Below are positions 47,301 through 55,900 of a stretch of 64,000 nucleotides of DNA, one piece after another; position 1 is the first letter of the stretch; every line of letters starts with the position of its first letter. Under the pieces are notes generated by a model. That model saw nothing but the letters and a program-made list of their open reading frames with translations, did not search any database and was not told where the DNA came from. The stretch is from Bolinopsis microptera (taxonomy: Eukaryota > Ctenophora > Tentaculata > Lobata > Bolinopsidae): assembly GCF_026151205.1 (NCBI RefSeq), contig NC_087082.1:8502901-8566900 (forward strand), written 5' to 3'. The position numbers and the translations under genes are program-made.

Positions 47301-49153
47301 GTACTTTTATCCTCCCGTGGCCGTCCATTGATATAGTCTGGGCCATGCGCGCGCGCGCGCGCTTTTACAAACATGAATTTTCTCCCTCAGTATCTATCTA
47401 AATCTTTTAAAGACATGATTTGAATGCTATCCTACTCAGCACATGAGTGCTACAGGATGGTGAAAGAATTTCTATAAAAAATCGTTAAATGTGGAAGATA
47501 TGAGGTCATTATATGTGTGTGCGCGCGCGCGCGCGCGCGCTTTTACAAACTTGATATCCTCAGTCCTTTCACATATACTGAGATTTTGTTTCAAACTTAA
47601 TTGACTCTGAACCGAAATTGCCAAAGGAAACAGATAGTGTAACTCAGAAAGACCACAAATGTATAGTTTGTGAGATATTGAGGTTATACTCCAAATAATT
47701 TACAATGATGTCACACCAGAAAACCTCTATTTTTGGTATATTTAACCTCATATCTTGAACGCGCAGTACTGGATTGAGCTAAACTTGGTCAGGTTTTGTA
47801 GCCCTGACTATCCTCGATCATATGGAACAGGAATAAAACTGTTTAGATGTTCTATCTTAATTATATTAGGCACTTAGTTCTGAAAAGTGAGAATGTCATT
47901 AATACTGCTTTCACTGCGACGAGTAATGTACCCAGTTACATGGTGGAGGCACCAAAACTTCTCTGGGATTGGTGGAAAAAGGAGAGAAAACTTCGACTGA
48001 AATACGATAAGGGTGAGTTAAAAGTTTCAAACCCGCTTAAAAATACGACACTAACTTGGTGCTATATCACTACATTATATGTGTAAGGCAAATTTCTGGA
48101 GAATCGAGTATTTTTTGTAATAATTTGAATTATAAAGCGACAAAATATTATGTGTTCTCTCTTGGTTTGATTTTTTGAATAACAGCCAGTAATTTTAGAA
48201 GGTAAACGGTCAAGCAAAGTGTGCAAGGTCGTTGATGGAGTATTCCATGTGAAATCCTCTCACCGGTCTGAGCCCCACCAACTGAACATCAGAGGACCAA
48301 CTTGCACCTGCAGAAACTTCAGCAGGACCCACTTCCCCTGCAGACATATTTTTCAAGCTATCGATGATGGTTTAATGAAATGGGAGGACCTACCTGAAGA
48401 TTACAGAAACATACCGTTCTTCGTAAAAGATAAAGGTCTGGGAAGGTCTGTTAAATTGATCTGTATGCATGTTTACATTCCAATTTGAATAGACAAGACA
48501 AAATTGAGGTTTATAACTCGTTCATGTGCTATGGCCGTGCGTCAGCGTCGATGTAGGAGGTGTGCATGTGGAGCCTGCTAGTAGAGAAAATATGAAGTTT
48601 CCAACAGTAAATATTATTATCAATATCAAAGGCAGGGTATTACTTCGACCTCCGAGGCGAGGTATCCGTGTGGACCCTGGTTGTTATCAGGGTTGGAAAG
48701 ACAAAGATAATTTTGTCTGTTAAAGTGGGTTATCACTCTCTGCCATCAGAGTCATAAATCACATCTCCGCAGGGTTTGCCAGGTTTTCCCTAATATTGCT
48801 TTGCTTCCAATTCTTATAATAGTCAAAATATAAAATCCAATATTATTTTTTCAGGAAGTGATATTGGGATATGGCCAACTGATGCAGATGTAAACAAATG
48901 CTGCGATTATCCAGCATCAGAAGACGAGGATGAAGAAGTAGAAGATGATGAGGTTGGAGAAAATGGGGATAAAAGAAAGAAGAAACGGGACATAGACTAT
49001 AAAGGAGATTGGCGGGAGCTTTCAAACAGAATAGCTTCCTTCGTTAATGATCCCGAGTTTGACGTGATGGACGATGATGTCCGTGCATTATGTTTAAAAA
49101 AACTGTCAGATACCGCCAATGATGTGGCATCCTATATTTACAAAAGAAACTAA
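22664..49153 (+). CDS. MULE-type DDE transposase with SWIM finger, intron-rich
   Basis: Exons joining in frame: 22664-22805, 23703-23827, 24068-24166, 39893-40052, 40299-40466, 41592-41720, 41843-41970, 42083-42245, 42456-42508, 45587-45781, 45944-46081, about 47870-48012, 48190-48435 and 48855-49153. The phases need one unresolved exon between 46081 and 47870. An N-terminal Cys/His stretch (QCFLRCPHG) suggests a DNA-binding region. The transposase core has a first Asp in YLDATHNV, a second in FAMCDNCGAEF, then C-x-FHLLQ-AW and the TNN-x-x-E motif (NTNNGVEIMNK). The SWIM finger is C-T-C plus CRH (RTHFPCRHIF), followed by an acidic and Lys-rich tail. All triad positions are present and no exon has a stop, so this is either a domesticated host gene or an intron-bearing transposon. 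The 5' exon with the start codon was not identified. Four repeats or elements occupy its introns. Confidence 0.82.
22970..23272 (-). CDS. Small protein resembling LINE ORF1 RNA-binding region
   Basis: A single uninterrupted 100-codon frame with ATG and stop, antisense in an intron of the MULE gene. It starts T-T-V-I-Y-G-I, has an acidic helix, then a central segment of the type R-x-I-Q-L-Q-L-S-L with a later VLTKAKRQRK, and ends Y-I-C-P-D-R-S plus a short basic tail. This pattern (GI motif, beta strands, A-K-x-L-K helix, PD-S/T-x-x-R) resembles the RRM plus C-terminal domain of L1-type ORF1 proteins, here reduced to the C-terminal half. It is probably a retrotransposon-derived fragment. Function unknown. 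Confidence 0.5.
   Translation of the reverse strand: MTTVIYGISESDDEQLEDKVVKLLAEINEKTALRDNCRVCLKRANTSRTIQLQLSLNRTDTASQVLTKAKRQRKTEGDYSSYICPDRSVGKGELLRLSSD
25051..25056 (+). repeat. 6-bp target-site duplication, left (CAAGAC)
   Basis: CAAGAC directly precedes the left terminus of the 14.7-kb element and is repeated directly after the right terminus at 39740-39745. A 6-bp duplication is the known length for Polinton/Maverick integration. Confidence 0.92.
25130..25560. repeat. Subterminal cluster of CACGTG and TGACGTCA words
   Basis: An irregular array of TCTCACGTGGTGTGACGTCA-like units, each with the palindromes CACGTG or (T)GACGTCA, starting about 75 bp from the element tip and mirrored at about 39236-39666. 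In animals CACGTG is an E-box core and TGACGTCA a CRE core. Here they may simply be the terminus-binding or structural repeats of the element. Confidence 0.75.
26049..26079. repeat. Perfect GC-rich hairpin in the left arm
   Basis: TCACCCTCCGCCCC is followed by a 3-base GGA loop and its exact reverse complement, a 14-bp GC-rich stem in AT-rich DNA. The same hairpin occurs at the mirror position 38717-38747 in the right arm. Role unknown. Confidence 0.9.
28163..28955 (-). mobile_element. 793-bp hAT-like MITE, copy in the left arm
   Basis: Bounded by the inverted termini CAGAGGCACATATTAGGTGC at each end, with subterminal copies of TGCGGAAA and TGCGGTA words near both ends. CAGAG termini and subterminal repeats are typical of hAT elements. 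No matching 8-bp target duplication is visible (flanks CATTCATT and TAAATCAT). One flank, AATGAATGTGAAAACATATAC minus its last base, is a direct copy of sequence about 100 bp away, so the junction has been rearranged. Short open frames inside show no transposase motif. Confidence 0.72.
29385..29815. repeat. TTATATGCGA-type minisatellite, left block
   Basis: Degenerate 10-mers such as TTATATGCGA and TTATATGCTA fill most of the interval, along with a twice-repeated longer block containing AATATACGTGATTATATACATAAATGAATG. Related blocks lie at about 30265-30370 and 34165-34420, so the internal genes are bracketed by the same repeat. Tyr/Ile-rich open frames here are repeat artefacts. Confidence 0.85.
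29817..30270 (+). pseudogene. Reverse-transcriptase C-terminal tail fragment
   Basis: A continuous frame carries a motif series seen at the end of many invertebrate reverse transcriptases: HRRHLRSIM, a K-N-LYKRC segment, RRRMLGHVLR, then GRRGRPQ and a LILHDL helix. The polymerase core is absent and the frame runs into TTATATGCGA repeats at both sides, so this is a captured fragment. It could instead be an expressed small protein of the element, since the frame stays open for about 150 codons. It lies 150 bp upstream of the protease gene, same strand. Confidence 0.6.
30416..31339 (+). CDS. Adenain-type (C5) cysteine protease with N-terminal zinc finger
   Basis: A 307-residue protein. Residues 6-27 form a C2H2 finger (C-x2-C-x12-H-x4-H). 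Residues about 45-130 are an acidic Ser/Asp/Glu linker with a repeated E-S-Q-Q-x-S-S-N-S-D-V unit, followed by a Lys-rich patch. The C-terminal protease has H208 in GSHWTAL, D223 in YYFDSFG, Q259 and nucleophile C266 in NTCGEFC. The Q-to-C spacing of seven matches adenovirus protease. Polinton proteases are thought to process capsid proteins, but no capsid gene is visible here. The zinc finger plus acidic linker is unusual and could target the enzyme to nucleic acid or a partner. All catalytic positions are intact. The start is the first ATG, two codons before the finger. Confidence 0.87.
   Translation: MSSVTCSFCDKSYANKYSLYSHISRYHRENRESNESSTILQPLSKANSDAADVKLDSSDSIHSDSDTIVSEESQQGSSNSDVAASDDEESQQDSSNSDVSGSDDEEYSDVTSSDDDSSKEYSTDELESDTIWQHKDKRKGVAIKQSINKRIKISKLDVRGLSTGEIDEYLRNGSKFKGAYPCDQIPNFPDSEYSLIINTDNSSLPGSHWTALVVRGNNAYYFDSFGRLYNNGSFPSEYIENLGKICFEKKIVFQNKVLQSFHSNTCGEFCIYFIKQFEKNVTFSRIFHDFTVNLNSNDVKIMKLFKK
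31522..32281 (-). CDS. Three-exon coiled-coil protein of the Polinton-like element
   Basis: Exons 32281-32096, 31945-31871 and 31704-31522 join in phase 0 with GT-AG borders (donors GTTAGT and GTGAGT; acceptors ending CAG and TAG) to give 147 residues. The first exon is Ser/Thr/Pro-rich and probably disordered. The second is acidic. The third is a heptad-like helix rich in Glu, Arg and Leu, with A-E-E-R-R-R-D-A-E-E-E-W in the middle, ending D-Y-D-C. No known domain. It is convergent with the protease gene. The clean codon phase across all three exons supports a real gene; homology and function are unknown. Confidence 0.62.
32385..32510 (+). pseudogene. Duplicated 3' end of the protease gene
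   Basis: About 125 bp nearly identical to 31272-31395. It holds the last codons of the protease (motif FHDF or YFHDF to KLLKK, stop) and its 3' flank, including TTTAATAAATTTTTC. The rest of a protease copy is missing. It implies an ancestral tandem duplication or template switch inside the element, with the three-exon gene lying between the copies. Confidence 0.85.
32589..32880 (-). CDS. Two-exon small protein of the Polinton-like element
   Basis: Exon 1 (32880-32737) starts at ATG and ends at a GTAAGT donor. Exon 2 (32630-32589) follows a TTTTTTTCAG acceptor and ends at TAA. The phases agree and give 61 residues. It is Cys-rich at the start (NCGIVINCG) with an amphipathic middle and a basic end (CRNKKET). 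An upstream in-frame ATG at 32913 would add 11 residues. No family recognised. It lies upstream of, and on the same strand as, the three-exon gene. Confidence 0.5.
32945..33160. repeat. ~64-bp tandem repeat, about three copies
   Basis: Diverged units containing TATGGAGTGTGACA, AAAAGTACATTCTTCCTAGATC and CACCTTGAGATTT-like words follow head to tail. They lie in noncoding DNA between the small minus-strand gene and the diverged arm copy at 33280. Confidence 0.8.
33275..33505 (+). repeat. Old, diverged copy of an arm segment
   Basis: Matches 27920-28139 of the left arm in direct orientation (shared words TCAGAAAGTGAT, ACATGTTGG, GCAGTGCTCGACAGACTCAAGAG) but with many changes. It is much older than the near-identical arms, so this segment has been copied within the element more than once. 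Confidence 0.8.
33715..34160. repeat. ~240-bp direct duplication
   Basis: Two copies (about 33718-33925 and 33958-34160) share CAACGTGTTTTTGATA, ACCAAGGCATG, GTGACTTTGAAATTCCACTG and CAACTGACAATTATCAGCTG, with moderate divergence. No coding potential seen. Confidence 0.8.
34165..34420. repeat. TTATATGCGA-type minisatellite, right block
   Basis: Degenerate units such as GATTATATGCGATTATATG and ATACGTGAGT, related to the block at 29385-29815. The two blocks bracket the internal gene region of the Polinton-like element. Confidence 0.85.
34649..35441 (+). mobile_element. 793-bp hAT-like MITE, right arm copy 1
   Basis: Same element as 28163-28955, in the mirror orientation, with termini CAGAGGCACATATTAGGTGC. 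It sits in the extra duplicated unit of the right arm. Confidence 0.75.
35843..36635 (+). mobile_element. 793-bp hAT-like MITE, right arm copy 2
   Basis: The mirror partner of the left-arm copy at 28163-28955. Identical length and termini in all three copies show they were spread by duplication of the arm, not by independent insertion. Confidence 0.75.
38717..38747. repeat. GC-rich hairpin in the right arm
   Basis: Mirror of 26049-26079: a 14-bp perfect stem TCACCCTCCGCCCC with a TCC loop. Confidence 0.9.
39236..39666. repeat. Subterminal CACGTG/TGACGTCA cluster, right arm
   Basis: Mirror image of 25130-25560, with many CACGTG and ATGACGTCA words ending about 75 bp from the right tip. Confidence 0.75.
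39740..39745 (+). repeat. 6-bp target-site duplication, right (CAAGAC)
   Basis: Identical to 25051-25056 and directly abuts the right terminus of the Polinton-like element. Confidence 0.92.
40497..41332. mobile_element. 836-bp inverted-repeat element with telomere-like core
   Basis: Flanked by a perfect 8-bp duplication, TCCGTGCC, at 40489-40496 and 41333-41340. The ends are imperfect inverted repeats: left GGGTGGGCGACAGTTAACCC, right (reverse complement) GGGTACCGCAACAATTGACC, followed inward by more CCCCCGACAATTGA words. The core, about 40580-41165, is CCCTAACCCAGTA(TAA) repeated about 40 times. It encodes nothing. The transposase family is unresolved; 8-bp duplications occur in hAT and several other superfamilies. 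It sits 30 bp after a MULE-gene exon without breaking the splice donor. Confidence 0.82.
42701..42874 (+). pseudogene. C-terminal fragment of a second MULE transposase
   Basis: The frame reads N-M-V-E-G-F-H-R-G-F-K-S, then an in-frame TGA at 42737, then VHRPKPSVQEYVRAIKEQQ, a D-F-H-I-D-R-L-S-V-G segment and a KRRR end with a TAA stop. The (N)xxEG(F/W)H start carries the third catalytic residue of MULE transposases, and the rest matches the usual C-terminus. It differs in sequence from the host gene's own NTNNGVE exon, so it is a remnant of another element inserted in the intron. Sequence before 42701 may belong to it in another frame. Confidence 0.65.
43185..44765. repeat. ~60-bp minisatellite in a MULE-gene intron
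   Basis: Roughly 27 irregular units built from GTGTTAGAGTCTGTTAAG, GTTAGAGTCCTAGGGTTACA and CGAGACATGGTAGCCTGTGA. Shorter variants lack the first block. Two versions (ACATGG and ACGTGG) are intermixed, and a run of several units is itself repeated (about 44070-44390 and 44440-44750), indicating higher-order duplication. It drifts into degenerate copies to about 44890. Confidence 0.95.
44890..45586. other. Intron sequence, nothing identified
   Basis: Intron between the exon ending at 42508 and the exon at 45587. Open frames near 45015-45236 (minus) and 45329-45544 (plus) have no recognised motif. Confidence 0.4.
46082..47869. other. Intron(s) with an unresolved MULE exon
   Basis: The codon phases of the exons at 45944-46081 (ends in phase 0) and about 47870-48012 (starts in another phase) imply a further exon here, which I could not assign; 46226 onward, after ATTTTAG, is the best candidate. 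The interval also holds two alternating GC tracts (about 47348-47361 and 47521-47540), each followed by CTTTTACAAAC, the sign of a short local duplication. Confidence 0.4.
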
Positions 49154-49254
49154 TTATATAGATAACATAGATACGATTATATTTGATAATATATTACTTT
49201 AAAAGCCGTGCAATCATTTTAGATATTAGATATTAAACTAACCATATTATGATA

Positions 49255-49960
49255 TTCTCCGTCTAACTTTTCGATCTGTCTCCATCTCACTATTCAATCT
49301 GTCTCAACGTTCATTCTCTGTTTAACTATTCAATCTCTGTCTCAGTGTTCATTTTCTTGTTTAACTATTCAATCTTTGTCTCAGCGTTCATTCTCTGTCT
49401 CGACATTCATTCTCCGTCTCACTATTCAATCTGTCCCAATGTTCATTCTCTGTCTCGACGTTCATTCTCCGTCTCACTATTCAATATCTGTCTCACTGTT
49501 CATTCTCTGTCTCGACGTTCATTCTCCGTCTCACTATTCAATCTGTCTCAACGTTCATTATCTGTTTAACTGTTCAATCTCTGTCTCAGTGTTCATTTTC
49601 TTGTTTAACTATTCAATCTTTGTCTCAGCGTTCATTCTCTGTCTCGACATTCATTCTCCGTCTCACTATTCAATCTGTCTCAACGTCCATTATCTGTTTA
49701 ACTATTTAATCTCTTTCTCAGTGATCATTCTCTGTTTAACTATTAAATCACTGTTCATTCCTGTCTCGACGTTAATTCTCCATCTCATTATTCAATCTCT
49801 GCATCAGTGTTCATTCTCTATTTTAGGGTTAATTCCCTGTCTTACCCTTCAATCTTTCTCGGTGTTCATTCTCTGTCTCACTGTTCAATTTCTGTCTCAC
49901 TGTCCATGCTCTGTCTCGCTGTCCAATCTTCGTGTTTCTTTCCAAGTGTTACAGCGACAA
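49255..49960. repeat. Degenerate CT-rich minisatellite after the MULE gene
   Basis: Units of the type CACTATTCAATCTGTCTCAACGTTCATTCTCTGTCT repeat irregularly for about 700 bp just downstream of the MULE stop codon. All reading frames give Ser/Phe/His-rich repeats without domains, so the long plus-strand frame here is not a gene. Confidence 0.9.
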
Positions 49961-50800
49961 GAAGACGGAATGATATTGTTGTAAAATAAAAAGCTTGTCC
50001 GCTTTAGTTATAGTGATATTAAAACATATACAACACCATGTATTATGAAATTTTAGATTTTGTTACAAAATATGGACAGTGAATTTGATGTTGTTGTCTA
50101 ATAATACAAGACGTGAGGCGCGGCGACATTATAAATTTTAGAATTGCCCGCGCATTTTAGTACTTTGCCGCGGCTCCACTAGTTTTTAACGTTTACCTAC
50201 CGTCCTCTGTGTCCTCTCACTGCAATCAAAACCGTCTTGTACCGTCTTGTTGTGACAAATAGTCTACACTATCATACAGTAATAGTATAATATCTTAATA
50301 ATGTAATACATCATATATGACAACGACACCAATTGGAAGTTCCCTGATATGATTGCCGTTTGAATCTCTGGATCTATTTTTTGATCTATTTTTATATTGA
50401 TATGATTTTTATATACCTATATATTCCTCGCATAATTTCCATGTCCGCCTAAATAAACCTGGCACCATCAAATCTTGACGGATGTTACTCGTCTGAATTT
50501 CTTCGAAGTAGCGCGCGCCGCTTTCTTCTCGAAATGTTATGGCAAGTGCTACGAAGTAGCGCGCGCCGGGCCAGACAATTAACAATGGTCAACATCAAAT
50601 CTTACCTCTAGAAACCCCAGAACTCATCAAGCCTAATTTGAATTCAAAACTAGTTGACCAGCTACGTACAGTTTCCTGGACAATTGGAACCTTTTTGGCC
50701 ATGCACAAGCTAATATAGCATGTATGGTCCTGCAGTGGGGTCTCCGACCTCCGTGTCCTTGGATATCTGTGTACAACTCGTGGCGCGCATGTAATTTAGG
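49961..50800. other. Intergenic, no gene seen
   Basis: AT-rich with a short duplication: CGAAGTAGCGCGCGCCG occurs near 50505 and again near 50551. Confidence 0.45.
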
Positions 50801-51063
50801 TAGGGGGTCGTTCACATATTACGTAATCATTTTTGAACATTTTTACCCCCCTCTGTGATCAGTTTTACACATAGCTATTGTGTCAAAATTACACTTGTAG
50901 GTTTGTACAACCTACCAGAACGAGCGCAGAGTTGGACTCGTCGACGGTCCTGGAACAGATATTTTAAGAGTATCACCCGTTAAAATTACACTAGCGTAAT
51001 CTTTCGGAAACCCCCCCTCAGCTCATATCACAGCTGATTACGTAATATGTGAACGACCCCTAG
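50801..51063. mobile_element. MITE with GGGGTCGTTCACATATTACG termini
   Basis: Ends are inverted repeats of about 24 bp (GGGGTCGTTCACATATTACG and on to TAATCA) flanked on both sides by TAG, a likely 3-bp duplication. The body is about 255 bp and noncoding. A 3-bp duplication fits PIF/Harbinger-type elements, but the usual TWA consensus is not met. A diverged right-end copy of the same family lies at about 51842-51885. Confidence 0.75.
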
Positions 51064-51164
51064 GTTATAATTCGCGCTCACTAAATTGTAAATCGCTCGC
51101 CCAAACTTTTGCCATTCAACTGTTAACGGCGCACATTTTTGTATTGGATAAATTGCAAAATATT

Positions 51165-51455
51165 ATTCATAACACTATATTTTCCAATTATAGTGAAGAA
51201 TAGTGTGCTATATTTTCCAATTATATTGGAGAATAGTATGCTATATTTTCCGTTATTATATTGGAGAATAGTGTGCTATATTTTCCAATTGTATTGGAGA
51301 ATATTGCGCTTTATTCTCCATTATATCTGAGAATATTGCGCTTTATTCTCCGTTATGTCTGAGAATAGTACACTATATTCTTCATTATATCGGAGAATAG
51401 TACGTTATATTCTCCAATTATATTGGAGATAGTGTGCTGTACTGTCCAATTATAT
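51165..51455. repeat. ~37-bp minisatellite
   Basis: About eight units of the type CTATATTTTCCAATTATATTGGAGAATAGTGTG with substitutions. Each unit contains the near-palindrome TTCCAATTATATTGGA, so each can form a small hairpin. Confidence 0.9.
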
Positions 51456-52995
51456 TCAAGAATAGCCAAGTTTAGTCGTAAAATCACGAAAAAGTCCAAT
51501 TCTTTTGCAAGTGCAACAATCTAATCAATAAAACCCTTTTTGACATGGAAATTTGACCAGTTCAAGGGCCAATATTAAAGAAGAAAACAGCTTATTGAAA
51601 TATATACAAATTCTCGCTTCTTGATCTCAGCTTTGTTGAAGCATTTTATATCATCAGGGTAAAATTCATAGGTTTTCTTTTGAATAAAATATAAAGTCGT
51701 ATTTCGTAATCGAAGTGCCTAAAATGTTGGTAATATTTCGAAGGTTGATAAGCTAGTCACAGAAGCGTCATATTTCAAATTGATACCTGTTTAACTATAG
51801 TCGGATATCCGTTCAATCCCCCCCCCCCCCCCCCCCCCCCCGGCCTCGGCTGATTACGTAATATGCGAACAACCCCTAAGGTAATACCGTGCTTTCCGTT
51901 CGATTGCAGTGACTTCCATATTTACGTTTAATACCATTCTGAAACCAGAAATATTGTGACAGTGAACAGGTAGCTGGAAAAAGGATATTTTTGTTTGCTT
52001 TTATTGATCAAATATGATCATCAAAATTTCAACCGCATCAAAATGAGAATAAATCACTGAAACCTCCAAACACTGTATTTTGAAAATGTTTCAAATTACA
52101 TTGGAAAATACAACGACTGTTCAATTACATATTCGATCGACACATTTTCATTCAGTACTTGCAACATAATTTTAAGCGGTTACCTTGTCCGTAATTTGGT
52201 ACTATTAACTGCCGTGAATAATCTCCATAGTAGAGATATAACCGTAATATTATAATTATATCTCTTCTTTATTGCTATTATTACACTAATTGATCCTAAA
52301 AACCCATATTTAATAAAATGAAATCATCAACACCGACACTAAAATTGAAAAGCCATAACCTCCAAATTTAACATCATTTTCATCAATAAAAATGTACATC
52401 ACGTGTTTGCACCGGGCAAAGTCTTTTATCACAAATATAGGAGCATCATGCACAAAAAATAAATATAACTTATTCACTTTCAAGTTTGTTCAAATATCAG
52501 GCAATTAAAGCGGTTTTGATTTCGGTTTGTGAGTGTAAGGAGAGCTCCCACAGTCTTTTGAAAATGGAGATAGCCGACGACGATTGAGTTTTCAAATACG
52601 TACTATAGAATCTAACGATCGAACAACATATGACAAAGTCGTTTTTCTACAGTAATACTTAATAGCTCTTGAGTAGTAGGAGTAAAAATAAACATGATTT
52701 ACCATGACACTAAAAGATACACACAAGGACTTAGAAGTTCAGAAAGGTAGCTAATATTTCACAGGAAACCGCTTTACTTACTACAGTTTTATTTCTTTAA
52801 TAATAAATTATTGAGCTCGTTAATAGCGTGAGTAATGATAACTGCCTCAAATCTCAAACATCACACACGTACAACTTTTTAATAATAAACTTAACAACCG
52901 AACCAAGCGCCATATCGTCTCCGTAACGTCGGAGATCCCTGATGACGTCAGAGATCTCGCTGATGAAGACACGTGATGAGTCACGTGGTGTCACC
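51456..52995. other. Intergenic, 3' side of the CCDC6-like gene
   Basis: No gene seen. Contains a poly(C) run at 51818-51841 directly followed by a partial copy of the 50801 MITE end. The minus-strand 3' UTR of the CCDC6-like gene probably occupies the right part. A second minus-strand frame stays open past the assigned stop to about 52860 but does not fit the splice phase. Confidence 0.45.
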
Positions 52996-55900
52996 TCATC
53001 CGGGATTGTTGTTCTGCAGGGACATGGTGCGAGTCCTGCTGTTTCCCGCTGAATCTCTGCTCCCTTCCGACAGGTGTCGCACTCTTGAGAACTGAAACAA
53101 ATTCTGTTAGAAGTATTGTACTTTTGAGAGGGAACTGCGCTGAATCAAAATATAGGCTCAAATAATTTATTTCAAATCTAAAATCAACATAAACAGTTTA
53201 AAGTTAAAGGTCAGAATACAAAATGAACATTTTTTACATCTTCAAAAGATTATATCTGAACGACTAAACGCGATGAAACATCAACTAATAGACTAGATTT
53301 AAAAAAAGATAATCAAATTCCACAAAAGTAAACAGTCGCCTCAGCAAAAATAAAACGAGCTGTATGGCATGCCATAAAAGGTCGCATGCGTATGACACAC
53401 TCACTCATCAATCCATCTGATTCTTAGATCATTTTATTCAATGATAATACTCCTAAAACATGCTTAATTGTAGAATTGTAATATTCAAGGGGTCATTAAT
53501 TTCCTTCTCTAGATTTCTTTATCAGGATTTCTTAAAACCCCACACTTATAGTTTTTCAGCCATTATCATTGGTGTGTCAACAATAATCCTAACACTGGCT
53601 AAAACCATTGCCCTAAAATATGCAAACTATAATTGTGGGGCTTTCTCTATAAACAACGGCCATCCAACGGATTAGTGCAAGACGACGGATCGTGAAATAT
53701 AGAGACAAAAGAGCGGTTTGGGGGACGAATAGAAAGTTGCTTACATGATGAGGCCGAAGGGCGGGGGAGGGACTGCGGGCCCCCATGGGGACACAGTACG
53801 CATTACCGGGAGAAGAGAGAGTCAGCGGGTTGATTCCCTGAGAGAGTTGTTCGTTCATGTGCCTGAAATGATTCCATGTTTAGACAATTATTCGGCTATA
53901 AACTCTTATCACACAACTTGCATAACTCAGTGCTAATGCAGCTGAGACAAGCAATGATTTCAATGTGACGATAAGCAAAGTTATTTTAACTGTATGAGGT
54001 GTCCATATGATAACAAAACACTCATGACTGCTTGTACGTGGTATTACTGGCAAGAATTCTTGTGAAATGACGACGCAGTGTAGAGACTGCACGTGATAAA
54101 TTCGATTTAAGATGGTGGTACGTAGTCGAGGGTTTTGAAAACTTCCAATTAGGGGCCCAAGTCGTCGACTATACGTCAGTTAGCGTTAATTTAGTGAATC
54201 TTTCGGAAAGCCCGCATGGTTTTAGACGGAAATAAGACTAAACGTGCGCGCGAAGTTTACTTTGCTTTTAATGCAGGCCAAGACAAAATCTGCTAGTACC
54301 AAAAGATGCATCAACTGAAAATGTGAGTATCTGCTTGAGGGATGCGCTTCGCAAGTTTTAACAAAAACCGATACAATTGACCAATAGGAAAGCTATAACG
54401 ATTAAAATAGGTTATTATGTCACCTACATCTAATTCATCACGAGACATTCACAATATCGGCGACACGGTCACTGGTCAGGATCATTTAATAACCGCCACT
54501 GCTTATTATGTATTATTTATTACGTTCCCACTCACATGCAATGAGGCGAATATAATTCATAATTATAAATTCACCCTTCAGCTTCCCATTCTGTGTGTAT
54601 GACATAATCAAGAACGGAAACATTGTACATTCTCAAATCTGAACGTGTCATGCTCCCATCAGTCATGAGAAATTAACACTCTGTCAACTATTCAGCACTG
54701 TGAGTGAGGTCTTATGATTTCTGGGCTCGTCGAAATGAAGAGTAAATTCTGGTTCTGAATGTGACAAAAGATGTATGTGGCAGCTGATACGCAAATGTTC
54801 ACATTATTATATTGTACGCGACCTTAAATAACTAGCCTCTCAATCCACCAAACGCTTTGACACGAAGTTAAAAGTTTGGACCAGCTTATTAAGGCATCAT
54901 GTAGCCTCCAGGCTCGAAAAACCCCGACAAACCCCGACAAATCCCGACGTGTCGAGATATGTCGTATCATGTCGGGCCCACTGGCTACATGAGGCCTAAT
55001 AGGGTATTGTTGGTATTAAACAATTTTTAAAAAATTTAAAAAAAAAAAAAAAGAAAAAAAGAAAGAAGAAAAAGACAAGACAAGCCTCATCAACAGCCCG
55101 TGACTGCCATTGATCAATCTTCTTTAGGCAACTTCTAATCACTTTTCATCCATTATTAACGAATCCCGACAAACCCCGACAAACCCTGACAAACCCCGAC
55201 GTGTCGAGATATGTCGTATCATGTCGGGCCCACCGACTACATGATGCCTTTATTATCTTACTTAATTAGTAACGGACTGGAGCTGAATTCCAGGCCTTGA
55301 TGACAATATCACTACAGACTTAAAACGAACAGCCAGTTTTGGATCAATATATTCCCAACATAATTCCACTCGAGTCGTGGTTAAAGTGAAAGCGAAAGTG
55401 AAAGTGAAAGTGAAAGCGAAAGCACACACTAAACTAACCTCTCCTCGTCCATTTCTAGACTGCTATTACTCTCACTAAGGGCTCTGCTGAGCTTCAGTCT
55501 CTGTTCACGTTCCCAGTACAGCTGTCTGTTTAACTTGAGGTTCTCCTCTCGTAGTCTGCATTCCTCAGCGCTCATGTTGCTCGCTTCACTGTCTGAGAGG
55601 TGTGGGGTAAGGGGGTAGAGTTTATCTCTGGTTCTAGTACAGACAATAATTATATAGTATAACGATTTAGAATATGTTATTATATATGTAGTAATAATAG
55701 AGGGCCCTACGGTATTTCCTATCGAAAAGCTAGGAAATCTGAACTCTAAACATAGATTAGTAAACGAATTTTTGACCGTAGAAACGGTTAAAATTGGTCC
55801 GGTAATTATTGGATTGATTTTTATTTGTATTTTAATTGGCTGAACCGCCAATTCTAAATCGGTAGTACACTATACATGTGCGTAAAAGTTGAGGAGGATA

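Noticed and set aside
49376-49984. 202-codon Ser/Phe/His-rich frame
   Set aside because: Encoded by the CT-rich minisatellite; overlapping frames give the same kind of product.
52860-53090. Longer alternative last frame of the CCDC6-like gene
   Set aside because: It would need a phase that does not match the preceding exon; the assigned frame with a stop at 52996 fits exactly.
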